64,000 bases of DNA from Streptacidiphilus sp. P02-A3a (GTDB lineage Bacteria > Actinomycetota > Actinomycetes > Streptomycetales > Streptomycetaceae): positions 8,069,922-8,133,921 of the forward strand of contig NZ_CP048289.1 of the NCBI RefSeq assembly GCF_014084105.1, read 5' to 3'. Positions 43,789-51,424 of this stretch are shown here, one piece after another. The position numbers and the translations under genes are program-made. The notes under the pieces are model-generated. The model saw only the letters and a list, made by a program, of their open reading frames with translations. It ran no database searches and was not told the DNA's origin. How positions within the stretch are numbered: the stretch's first letter is position 1; the number at the start of each line of letters is the position of its first letter.

Positions 43789-44640
43789 TCAGTGCTGGAG
43801 GATGCGGGTCTCCCCCGCCGGGACGGTGGCGTCCAGCCGGTTGCCCGGCGGCGGGAAGGGGCAGATGAAGTGGTCGGCGAAGGCGCAGGGCGGCAGGTAC
43901 GCGCGGTTCAGGTCGAGCACGGTCGCGCCGTCGAGGCCGGGCGCGGGCAGCGAGATGAAGCGGAACCGGAACGACTCCCGCCCGCTGGAGGCGTCCGCGA
44001 AGACCGCGCTGAGCGAACCGTCCGCGGCCTGGCTGACCTGTAGCGTCCGCTCCTCGGCGGCGGAAGCGGCGGAAGCGGCAGCACCGGCGGCAGCGGCGGT
44101 ACCGGCCGCGGCACCCGCGTCGCCGTTCGACGGCAGGGTGAAGGCGACCGTCCCGGCCAGCGCCAGCCCGCGCTCGCGGCCGTCGGCGTTGGGCACGGTG
44201 ACCGTGCGCGGGCCGGGGTACGGGGTGAACCGCGCCGGGAGGGTCCACCGCTCGTCGAACGGGTGGGCGTCGATGCCCGCGAACACCGCCCGGGCGTGCG
44301 AGGCCGGGTCGTAGATCCTCACCGCGTACTCGCCCTCACGCAGGATCAGCACCAGCAGGCGTCCGCCGTGGGTGATCAGGGAGGGCTTCGGGGCGGTGTC
44401 CGGACAGAGTCGCACCGGTCCGTCGAGCGCGACGCCGTCCACTTCCAGTCCGTCGTGCCGGGCCGCGGTGAGCACCACGCAGTCGCCCTGCCGCTCCCAG
44501 CGGCCGGGCACGTCCGGGACGCCGCCGCGCAGGTCGGCCAGCCAGTGGGTACCGGTCAACGCGAGCGGTCCGTGCGGGGCCCTGGCCGCCACCACACGGT
44601 CATCACGCCAGTGCTTCCAATCGTCCAGACTGCTGCTCAC
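43789..44640 (-). CDS. DUF1684 family protein
   Basis: This 283-aa protein from GTG 44640 (VSSSLDDWKHWRDDR; GGAGGTCC upstream) matches DUF1684: WRDDRVVAARAPHGPLALTGTHWL at the N-terminus, WTLPARFTPYPGPRTVTVPNADG in the middle, and the C-terminal NRAYLPPCAFADHFICPF with a Cys pair. An Ala/Gly/Ser-rich stretch of about 25 residues (AAGTAAAAGAAASAAS) interrupts the domain and is probably a surface loop. Function is unknown. It is divergent from the HAD hydrolase. Confidence 0.88.
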   Translation of the reverse strand: MSSSLDDWKHWRDDRVVAARAPHGPLALTGTHWLADLRGGVPDVPGRWERQGDCVVLTAARHDGLEVDGVALDGPVRLCPDTAPKPSLITHGGRLLVLILREGEYAVRIYDPASHARAVFAGIDAHPFDERWTLPARFTPYPGPRTVTVPNADGRERGLALAGTVAFTLPSNGDAGAAAGTAAAAGAAASAASAAEERTLQVSQAADGSLSAVFADASSGRESFRFRFISLPAPGLDGATVLDLNRAYLPPCAFADHFICPFPPPGNRLDATVPAGETRILQH

Positions 44641-45003
44641 TGAGGGACCTCCGGAGAGAATGGGCTGACGAAGTAGGTCGGATCCACCTAGGCAAAGCCA
44701 TGATCGCGGAGGTACGCGGCCCACCCGAGGGCTACCCGGGCCGAATGCGGCTCCACACCACACCAACCGAACCTTGCGCCGGGTATTCCCGCTGTCCACC
44801 AGTCGAACCGGCCCCGGCCCGCAGTGTCCGCGCCCGCGCCGAAAGCCACGCCTCAAGCCATGCCGACAACCCCACCGACAACCCCGCCGACACCCCGCCG
44901 ACACCCTTGTCCCGCACCGGCATCGGCAAAGCCCGGCCCCGCTGACCCGCGCGCGTCCGCCCCGCCTTGCCCCGACCGCCCGGCCCCCGGCAGGATCGAC
45001 CGC
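44641..45003. other. Divergent intergenic region (363 bp) with a short repeat
   Basis: No gene is recognised. It holds the promoters of DUF1684 (minus) and the HAD gene (plus). At 44862-44907 there are about four copies of a 12-bp unit (CCGACAACCCCA / CCGACACCCCGC). Nothing else stands out. Confidence 0.5.
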
Positions 45004-45717
45004 ATGATCCATGGCGTGATGTTCGACTTCTCCGGGACCCTCTTCCGTATCGAGTCGGTGGCGGAGTGGTTCGACACCCTCGACCTGGACCTCGACCCCG
45101 CCGAGCGGGCGGCCTGTGTCCAGCGGCTGACCGTCGCCGGGGCGCAGCCCGGCGGCCCGCAGCCGGAGCAGCCGCCGAGCGGCTGGGACCAGCGGGACAC
45201 CACCAGCGGGCGGCACCGTGCGGCGTACACCGGGCAGACCCGCGCGGCGCTGCTGCCGACCGTCGGCCCGGAGCGGGTCGACGCGCTGGCGGCCCGGCTC
45301 TACGACCGGCACCTGACCCCGGACGCCTGGCGTCCGTACCCGGACACCGAGCGGGTGCTCAAGGAGTTCCGGCGGCGCGGCGTGCCGGTGGCCGTGGTCA
45401 GCAACATCGGCTGGGACCTGCGGCCGGTCTTCGTCCGCAACGGCCTGGACACCCACGTCGACGCCTTCGTGCTCTCCTTCGAGCTGGGCGTGCAGAAGCC
45501 CGACCCCCGGATCTTCCGGACCGCCTGCGACCGGCTCGGGCTGCCCCCGGCCGAGGTGCTGATGGTCGGCGACCACCGCCCGGACGACGGCGGGGCGCTC
45601 GCCCTGGGCTGCTCGTTCCACGAGGTCGCCCCGCTGCCGGTGGCCGAGCGGCCGGACGGGCTGCTGCCGGTACTGGCCCTCGTCGTGGCGCCGCCCAAGT
45701 GCGAGGATGCAGGGTAG
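45004..45717 (+). CDS. HAD-family hydrolase
   Basis: This 237-aa phosphatase of the haloacid dehalogenase superfamily starts at ATG 45004 (CAGGAT upstream). Motif I is VMFDFSGTLFR, with Ser in place of the second Asp (DxSGT); motif II is VVSNIG; motif III Lys is in LGVQKPDPRIF; motif IV is MVGDHRPDD. The Asp-to-Ser change at DxD would remove the usual acid/base residue, which occurs in some non-phosphatase HADs, so activity is uncertain. The cap is helical (C1). It may be co-transcribed with the molybdoenzyme gene 63 bp downstream, although a 7-bp hairpin (45733-45752) lies between. Confidence 0.85.
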   Translation: MIHGVMFDFSGTLFRIESVAEWFDTLDLDLDPAERAACVQRLTVAGAQPGGPQPEQPPSGWDQRDTTSGRHRAAYTGQTRAALLPTVGPERVDALAARLYDRHLTPDAWRPYPDTERVLKEFRRRGVPVAVVSNIGWDLRPVFVRNGLDTHVDAFVLSFELGVQKPDPRIFRTACDRLGLPPAEVLMVGDHRPDDGGALALGCSFHEVAPLPVAERPDGLLPVLALVVAPPKCEDAG

Positions 45718-45780
45718 ACGCAGCAGGCGGGCGCCGGGCAAGGACGCCCGGCCGCGCGCACGACCGGAGGTGCAGCAGAC

Positions 45781-48102
45781 ATGGCCAGGCAGGCTCCAGC
45801 GACCGACCCGGCACAGGACGCGCCCGAGGTGACCGCCCCCAAGCACGCGGCGGCGGGCCTCCCGGCGCTCCTGCACACCACCCAGATCGCCACCGCGCAG
45901 ATGGGCGCGGCCCGCTCGGTGCGCACCCTGCTGAAGCTCAACCAGCCGGACGGCTTCGACTGCCCCGGCTGCGCCTGGCCCGAGCCGGAGCACACGCACA
46001 CCGCCGAGTTCTGCGAGAACGGCGCGAAGGCGGTCGCCGAGGAGGCCACGCTGCGCCGGGTCGGCCCGGCGTTCTTCGCCGAGCACTCGGTCGCCGACCT
46101 GGCCGAGCGCTCCGGCTACTGGCTCGGCCAGCAGGGTCGGCTGACCACCCCGATGCTGCTGGACGAGGGCGCCACCCACTACACCCCGATCGGCTGGGAC
46201 GCGGCGCTGCAACTGGTCGCGTCCGAGCTGAAGGCGCTGGACACGCCGGACGCCGCCGCCTTCTACACCTCCGGGCGGACCAGCAACGAGGCGGCCTTCA
46301 CGCTCCAGCTGTTCGCCCGCCAGTTCGGTACCAACAACCTGCCGGACTGCTCCAACATGTGCCACGAGTCCTCCGGCTCGGCGCTGACCGAGACCATCGG
46401 CATCGGCAAGGGCAGCGTCCACCTCAAGGACCTCTACCAGGCCGACCTGATCATCGTCGCCGGGCAGAACCCGGGCACCAACCACCCCCGGATGCTGTCG
46501 GCGCTGGAGCGGGCCAAGCGCGCCGGGGCGCGCATCGTCAGCGTCAATCCGCTGCCGGAGGCGGGGCTGGAGCGGTTCAAGAACCCGCAGAACGCCCGTG
46601 GCCTGGTCGGCGCCGGGACCAAGCTCACCGACCTGTTCCTCCAGGTGCGCCTCGGCGGCGACCTGGCGCTGTTCCGGGCGCTGAACCTGCTGCTGCTGGA
46701 GGCCGAGGACAAGGCCCCGGGCACGGTCCTGGACCACGCCTTCATCGAGCAGCACTGCCACGGCTTCGCCGAGTTCGCCGACGACGCCCGGACCACCGAC
46801 TGGGACGCCGTCGCCGCGGCCACCGGCCTGCCCGAGGAACAGATCCGCGATCTGGCCGGGATGGTCCTGGAGTCGCAGAAGGTCATCGTCTGCTGGGCGA
46901 TGGGGCTGACCCAGCACAAGCACTCCGTGCCGACCATCCGCGAGGTGGTCAACTTCCTGCTGCTGCGCGGCAATGTGGGCAAGCCCGGCGCGGGGGTGTG
47001 CCCGGTGCGCGGGCACAGCAACGTCCAGGGGGACCGGACGATGGGGATCTTCGAACGCCCCAGCGCGGCCTTCCTGGACGCGCTCGGCACCGAGTTCCGC
47101 TTCGAGCCGCCGCGCGAGCACGGACTGGACGTGGTGGACACCATCCGCGCCATGCGCGACGGCCGGGTCAGCGTCTTCTTCGCGATGGGCGGCAACTTCG
47201 TCGCGGCCACCCCGGACACCCCGGTGACCGAGGACGCGATGCGCAACTGCCGACTCACCGTCCACGTCTCGACCAAGCTCAACCGCTCGCACGTGGTCAC
47301 CGGCGCCCGGGCGCTGATCCTGCCCACCCTCGGCCGCACCGACCTGGACCGGCGGGCGGGCGGCCCGCAACAGGTCACCGTCGAGGACTCGATGGGCATG
47401 GTGCACGCCTCCCGGGGGGCGCTCAAGCCGCCCGCCGCCGACCTGCTCTCCGAGACCGCGATCATCTGCGGCCTGGCCCGGCGCACCCTCGGCCCGAAGA
47501 ACCCGGTGCCGTGGGAGGACTTCAGCGCGGACTACGGCAACATCCGGGACCGGATCGCCCGGGTCATCCCCGGCTTCGAGGACTTCAACAGCAGGATCCG
47601 GCAGCCCGGCGGCTTCGCGCTGCCGCACGGCCCGCGCGACAACCGGTCCTTCCCGACCAGCACCGGCAAGGCCAACTTCAGCGTCAACGCGCTCACCGCG
47701 CCGGAGGTCCCGCCGGGTCGGCTGCTGTTGCAGACGCTGCGCTCGCACGACCAGTACAACACCACCATCTACGGCCTGGACGACCGCTACCGGGGCATCA
47801 AGGACGGCCGCCGGGTGGTGCTGCTGCACCCCGAGGACGCCGCCGAGCACGGCCTCGCCGAGGGCGGCTACACCGACCTGGTGAGCGAGTGGACGGACGG
47901 CGTGGAGCGGCGCGCGCCGCACTTCCGGGTGGTGCTCTACCCGACCACGCGCGGCTGCGCCGCCGCCTACTACCCGGAGACCAACGTGCTGGTGCCGCTC
48001 GACAGCACGGCCGACACCAGCAACACCCCGACCTCCAAGTCCGTGGTCATCCGCTTCGAGCCGGACTCCGGCCCGGAGGGGGCCGCCGACTCAGCTCACT
48101 GA
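45781..48102 (+). CDS. FdhF/YdeP-family molybdopterin oxidoreductase
   Basis: This 773-aa soluble molybdoenzyme is of the formate-dehydrogenase-H-like YdeP group. The N-terminus has CPGCAW (about 62) and a downstream Cys (ENGAK context), a reduced metal-site pattern as in YdeP. It also has GRTSNEAAFTLQLFAR, NMCHESSGSALTETIG (the residue at the Mo-ligand position in this family), GTNHPRMLSALERAKRAGARIV, and the C-terminal molybdopterin-binding domain (TLRSHDQYNTTIYG). The electron partner and substrate are unknown; YdeP in E. coli is linked to acid resistance. Its stop overlaps by 7 bp the stop region of the convergent NlpC/P60 gene. Confidence 0.9.
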   Translation: MARQAPATDPAQDAPEVTAPKHAAAGLPALLHTTQIATAQMGAARSVRTLLKLNQPDGFDCPGCAWPEPEHTHTAEFCENGAKAVAEEATLRRVGPAFFAEHSVADLAERSGYWLGQQGRLTTPMLLDEGATHYTPIGWDAALQLVASELKALDTPDAAAFYTSGRTSNEAAFTLQLFARQFGTNNLPDCSNMCHESSGSALTETIGIGKGSVHLKDLYQADLIIVAGQNPGTNHPRMLSALERAKRAGARIVSVNPLPEAGLERFKNPQNARGLVGAGTKLTDLFLQVRLGGDLALFRALNLLLLEAEDKAPGTVLDHAFIEQHCHGFAEFADDARTTDWDAVAAATGLPEEQIRDLAGMVLESQKVIVCWAMGLTQHKHSVPTIREVVNFLLLRGNVGKPGAGVCPVRGHSNVQGDRTMGIFERPSAAFLDALGTEFRFEPPREHGLDVVDTIRAMRDGRVSVFFAMGGNFVAATPDTPVTEDAMRNCRLTVHVSTKLNRSHVVTGARALILPTLGRTDLDRRAGGPQQVTVEDSMGMVHASRGALKPPAADLLSETAIICGLARRTLGPKNPVPWEDFSADYGNIRDRIARVIPGFEDFNSRIRQPGGFALPHGPRDNRSFPTSTGKANFSVNALTAPEVPPGRLLLQTLRSHDQYNTTIYGLDDRYRGIKDGRRVVLLHPEDAAEHGLAEGGYTDLVSEWTDGVERRAPHFRVVLYPTTRGCAAAYYPETNVLVPLDSTADTSNTPTSKSVVIRFEPDSGPEGAADSAH

Positions 48103-49622
48103 GCCGGCGACTGCGAGACCGCGGCCGAGGCGGAGGCCGGGTCCGACGCGGAGTCCGAAGCGGAGTCGGAGGCCGAGTCCGAAGCCGAGTCGCTCGGCGA
48201 CGGCGACGGCGACTGCGAGACCGGGGCGGACGGCGAGACCGGCGCCGACGGCGTGGCCGAGGCCGAACCCGAGGGACCGGCGCTGGGCTTCCCGCTCACC
48301 GTGGGCTTCGGCGTCGGCGTCGGCTTCACCGGCGGCTTGACCGGGGGCTTGGTGGCCGGCGGCTTGGTCGCCGGGGGCTGCGGCAGGACCGGCGCGATCG
48401 GCTGCGGCAGCGTCGCCGACGGCGGTATCACCGGCGGGGTGTAGGTCCCGAGCGAGGAGTTGCCCGGGTCGGGCCGGACCGCGCCCAGGATCGGGTTCAC
48501 CGCCATCGGCTCCACGTCCACGAAGGCGCCCGGGTGCGGTGCCTCGACCACCTGGCCGCCGCCGATGTACATGGCGACGTGGCTGGCGTCGGAGAAGTAG
48601 ATGATCAGGTCGCCCGGGCGCAGCGCGTTCAGCGCCACGTGCGGCAGGTCCGCCCACTGCTCCTCGCTGGTGCGCGGGATGGCCACCCCGGCGCTCAGCC
48701 AGGCCTGCGAGGTGAGCCCGGAGCAGTCGAAGCCCGCGCCGTAGGGGCCGATGCCGCCCCACACGTACGGCGCGCCGAGCTGGGCGAAGGCGAAGGCGAC
48801 GGCCTGCGCTCCGGCCTGGGACGGCTTGGCGTTCTCCTTGCCGAGGATGCCGGAGGCCAGCAGTTGCACCTGCGCGGCGTTGGCGTCCTTCTGCTCCAGC
48901 AGCGACAGCTCCTGCTTCTGCGCGCCGGTGAGCGTGGAGACCTGCTTCTCGACCGCGGCCAGCTGCTTGTTGATCGCGGCCCGCGCCACGCCCTCGGCCG
49001 CGACCAGCGACGCGGCGTGCTGCTTGGCGATGGCGGCGGCGCCCTCGGCGGCGACCAGGCTCGCCTGGTCGGCCTTGAGCTGCGTCAGGAAGGCGGCCTG
49101 CGAGCGGCCGACCATCCCCAGCAGCTCCTGGGTGTGCACCGCCTGCTCCGGGTCGGAGGCCAGCAGCAGCTCACCGAGCTGCGACAGGCTGCCGTTGCGG
49201 TACTGGGCGTCGGCGATCTCGGCGGCGAGCGTCATCCCGTCGTTGACCTGGGACTGGCTGTTGGCCACCTCGACCTGGAGGGCGTCGTCGTCGGACTGCG
49301 CCTCGACCAGCTGCTCCGAGAGGGCGTCGTACTTCTGGGTCTCGACCTCGGTCTGCTGGTAGTCGGCGTGCAGCTGGTTGAGGACCGGCTGGAGCGCGGC
49401 CTCGGCCTGGGTCAGCGTCTGCGCGCTCACCGTGCCACTGGTCGTACCGGTGGTCGTACCGGTGGTCGTACCGGTTGCCGCGAAGGCCGAGGGCGCCGCC
49501 GTCAGCGGCAGCGCCACCAGCGCCGCCGCCAGGAGCAGGGTGCCGCAGCGCAGCACTCCGGCCAACCATGGGCGCGCCTGGTCCCCACGTCGCGCCGCAC
49601 CCGCCCCGCGTATGGCCCGCAC
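48096..49622 (-). CDS. Secreted NlpC/P60 peptidoglycan endopeptidase
   Basis: This exported hydrolase would cut stem-peptide D-Glu/DAP bonds in the cell wall. From GTG 49622 (AGGGGGAG just upstream) it is 508 aa: a signal peptide (LLLAAALVALPLTAAPSAFAA, about 29-49), a long coiled-coil region (about 65-260; typical of RipA-like proteins, thought to keep the enzyme inactive), and the NlpC/P60 domain with GFDCSGLTSQAW (Cys), ASHVAMYIGG (His) and EAPHPG (His). A Pro/Lys-rich linker and a (SAxD)n tail of about 70 residues follow; the tail is probably a wall spacer. ATG 49697 is another possible start. Confidence 0.88.
   Translation of the reverse strand: MRAIRGAGAARRGDQARPWLAGVLRCGTLLLAAALVALPLTAAPSAFAATGTTTGTTTGTTSGTVSAQTLTQAEAALQPVLNQLHADYQQTEVETQKYDALSEQLVEAQSDDDALQVEVANSQSQVNDGMTLAAEIADAQYRNGSLSQLGELLLASDPEQAVHTQELLGMVGRSQAAFLTQLKADQASLVAAEGAAAIAKQHAASLVAAEGVARAAINKQLAAVEKQVSTLTGAQKQELSLLEQKDANAAQVQLLASGILGKENAKPSQAGAQAVAFAFAQLGAPYVWGGIGPYGAGFDCSGLTSQAWLSAGVAIPRTSEEQWADLPHVALNALRPGDLIIYFSDASHVAMYIGGGQVVEAPHPGAFVDVEPMAVNPILGAVRPDPGNSSLGTYTPPVIPPSATLPQPIAPVLPQPPATKPPATKPPVKPPVKPTPTPKPTVSGKPSAGPSGSASATPSAPVSPSAPVSQSPSPSPSDSASDSASDSASDSASDPASASAAVSQSPAQ
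48142..48193 (-). repeat. 12-bp repeats encoding the Ser/Asp/Ala tail
   Basis: Four to five near-identical copies of GCGGAGTCCGAA encode SDSA units at the C-terminus of the NlpC/P60 protein. They are in frame, so the tail length can vary. Confidence 0.8.
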
Positions 49623-49915
49623 CTGCTCCCCCTCTGCCCGACCTGGAGCCCCTGCGCTCCCGGGGCACCGGTACACCGGTGACCGCAGCCGTCCCATGGC
49701 TGCCCCCTGGACCGCTGGGTCCGCAGCGATCCTGCCATGGAGGGGTGTCAATGTGGCAGACCGCGTCCGGCATTCTCATGCGTTCTACATGAACGGCCCT
49801 GCCAACCGCGTGTGACTCATCTCACCGTTTGGACTCACTCGTTCGGGTCGCCGCCCAGGCCCCGCACCCCTTTCGCCCCGGTTCGCTGGTTTCATCAACT
49901 TCGAATAGGGAGCCA

Positions 49916-49937
49916 GTTCACTTTCCGTTCATCAAGC
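49916..49937 (+). promoter_or_regulatory. PHO box (PhoP-binding direct repeat)
   Basis: Two 11-bp direct units, GTTCACTTTCC and GTTCATCAAGC, fit the Streptomyces PHO box (GTTCACC-like units of 11 bp). They lie 47 bp ahead of the phosphate transporter gene, so PhoR-PhoP control under phosphate starvation is expected. Confidence 0.8.
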
Positions 49938-49983
49938 ATGCCTACGGTCGGCACGACGCTTCCGCTGAGACGATTGTTTGGTA

Positions 49984-51156
49984 ATGGAACATATGACGTT
50001 CCTGGTGACCGTCGTGATCATCACGGCCCTCGCCTTCGACTTCACCAACGGTTTCCACGACACCGCCAACGCGATGGCCACCTCCATCGCCACCGGCGCC
50101 CTGCGACCCAAGGTCGCCGTCGCGATCTCCGGAGTCCTGAACCTGGCCGGTGCCTTCCTCTCGGTGGAGGTCGCCAAGACGATCTCCGGCGGGATCATCC
50201 AGGAGAGCTCGGGTGTCCACCCCCAGGTGGTGTTCGCGGCCCTGATCGGCGCGATCCTCTGGAACCTGGTCACCTGGCTGCGCGGCATCCCGTCCAGCTC
50301 GTCGCACGCCCTGTACGGCGGCCTGATCGGCGCCACGCTGGTCGCGGTCGGCATGCACGGGGTGGAGTTCTCGGTCGTCGTCACCAAGATCATCATTCCG
50401 GCGGTGGCCTCCCCCGTCGTCGCCGGGATCGCGGCCTGGGGCGCGACCAAGGTCGCCTACCGAATCACCCGCAACGGCAACGAGAAGGCCACCGGCAAGG
50501 GCTTCAAGGCCGGACAGATCGCCTCGGCCTCGCTCGTCTCGCTGGCGCACGGCACCAACGACGCGCAGAAGACCATGGGGGTGATCACGCTGACCCTGGT
50601 CACCGCCGGGGTGATCGCGCCGCACTCGGCCCCGCCGCTGTGGGTCATCATCTCCTCCGGTGTCGCCATCGCGGCCGGCACCTACATCGGCGGCTGGCGG
50701 ATCATCCGCACCCTCGGCAAGGGCATCACCGACATCGCCGCGCCGCAGGGCTTCGCCGCGCAGACCGCCTCCGCGACCGTCATCCTGACCTCCTCGCACA
50801 TGGGCTACGGCCTGTCCACCACCCACGTCTGCTCCGGCGGCATCATGGGCGCGGGCAAGGGCGGACCGACCGGGGTGGTCAACTGGTCCACCGCCCGGCG
50901 GATGACCTACGCCTGGTGCCTGACCCTGCCGTCCGCCGCCGCGCTCGGCGGGCTGGGCGCGCTGCTGGCCGACCAGGGCACCTGGGGCGTGGTGCTGCTC
51001 GGCGCGATCGGCGCGGCCGGCGCGGGCTGGATCTACCTGATCAACCGCCGCCGCCCGATCGACGCGAGCGACGTGGTGAACGTCCCCGAGACGGTCACCC
51101 CGATCCCGGTCGCCCCGGCCACCCCCGCCACCCCCACCGACGTCGTCGCGGCCTGA
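49984..51156 (+). CDS. Low-affinity inorganic phosphate transporter (PiT family)
   Basis: This proton-coupled (or metal-phosphate) transporter of 390 aa from ATG 49984 (MEHMTFLV) has ten or more membrane helices. The two PiT signatures are FDFTNGFHDTANAMATSI at the N-terminus and SLAHGTNDAQKTMG in the second half, the inverted repeat typical of the family. PSSSSHALYGG and TSSHMGYGLSTTHVCSG are the matching pore segments. The start lacks a clear ribosome site. A PHO box is upstream and a small membrane protein gene follows 25 bp downstream, as in the PhoP-controlled pit locus of S. coelicolor. Confidence 0.94.
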   Translation: MEHMTFLVTVVIITALAFDFTNGFHDTANAMATSIATGALRPKVAVAISGVLNLAGAFLSVEVAKTISGGIIQESSGVHPQVVFAALIGAILWNLVTWLRGIPSSSSHALYGGLIGATLVAVGMHGVEFSVVVTKIIIPAVASPVVAGIAAWGATKVAYRITRNGNEKATGKGFKAGQIASASLVSLAHGTNDAQKTMGVITLTLVTAGVIAPHSAPPLWVIISSGVAIAAGTYIGGWRIIRTLGKGITDIAAPQGFAAQTASATVILTSSHMGYGLSTTHVCSGGIMGAGKGGPTGVVNWSTARRMTYAWCLTLPSAAALGGLGALLADQGTWGVVLLGAIGAAGAGWIYLINRRRPIDASDVVNVPETVTPIPVAPATPATPTDVVAA

Positions 51157-51181
51157 GCGCCCCCACCGACGAGGAGTCCCC

Positions 51182-51409
51182 ATGAAGATCAACTGGTCTG
51201 CCCTCGGCAGCACCTTCGGTGTCAGCGTCGGCATCTCGCTCGCCGTCGTCGCCGCCTTCTGCCTCGGCATCTCGGCGCTCTCCCAGCGGGAGACCGCGCT
51301 CGCCGACGGCAGCGCCGGGCGCGGCACCGCCGCCCTCGGCGGCGCCGTGGTCTGCTTCGCGCTCTGCGCGGCGGCCGTCGGCTACGGCCTCTACGTCATC
51401 GCGGGCTGA
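51182..51409 (+). CDS. Small two-helix membrane protein after the PiT gene
   Basis: This 75-aa protein has GAGGAGT upstream of ATG 51182. It has two membrane helices (about 12-31 and 50-72) joined by a polar loop (SQRETALADGSAGRG). No named family is recognised. Its position directly after the PiT gene, 25 bp away and in the same direction, suggests an accessory subunit or a co-regulated protein; a similar small gene follows pit in other Streptomyces. Confidence 0.75.
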   Translation: MKINWSALGSTFGVSVGISLAVVAAFCLGISALSQRETALADGSAGRGTAALGGAVVCFALCAAAVGYGLYVIAG

Positions 51410-51424
51410 GCCCCGCGCCCGCCG

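Noticed and set aside
43789-47922. A 1377-codon open frame on the minus strand
   Set aside because: Only its last 283 codons (DUF1684) look like protein. The rest is antisense to the HAD and molybdoenzyme genes and is open because of high GC content.
49623-49980. A c-di-AMP (ydaO) riboswitch ahead of the NlpC/P60 gene
   Set aside because: Some Streptomyces wall-hydrolase genes have one, but its conserved blocks are not present here.
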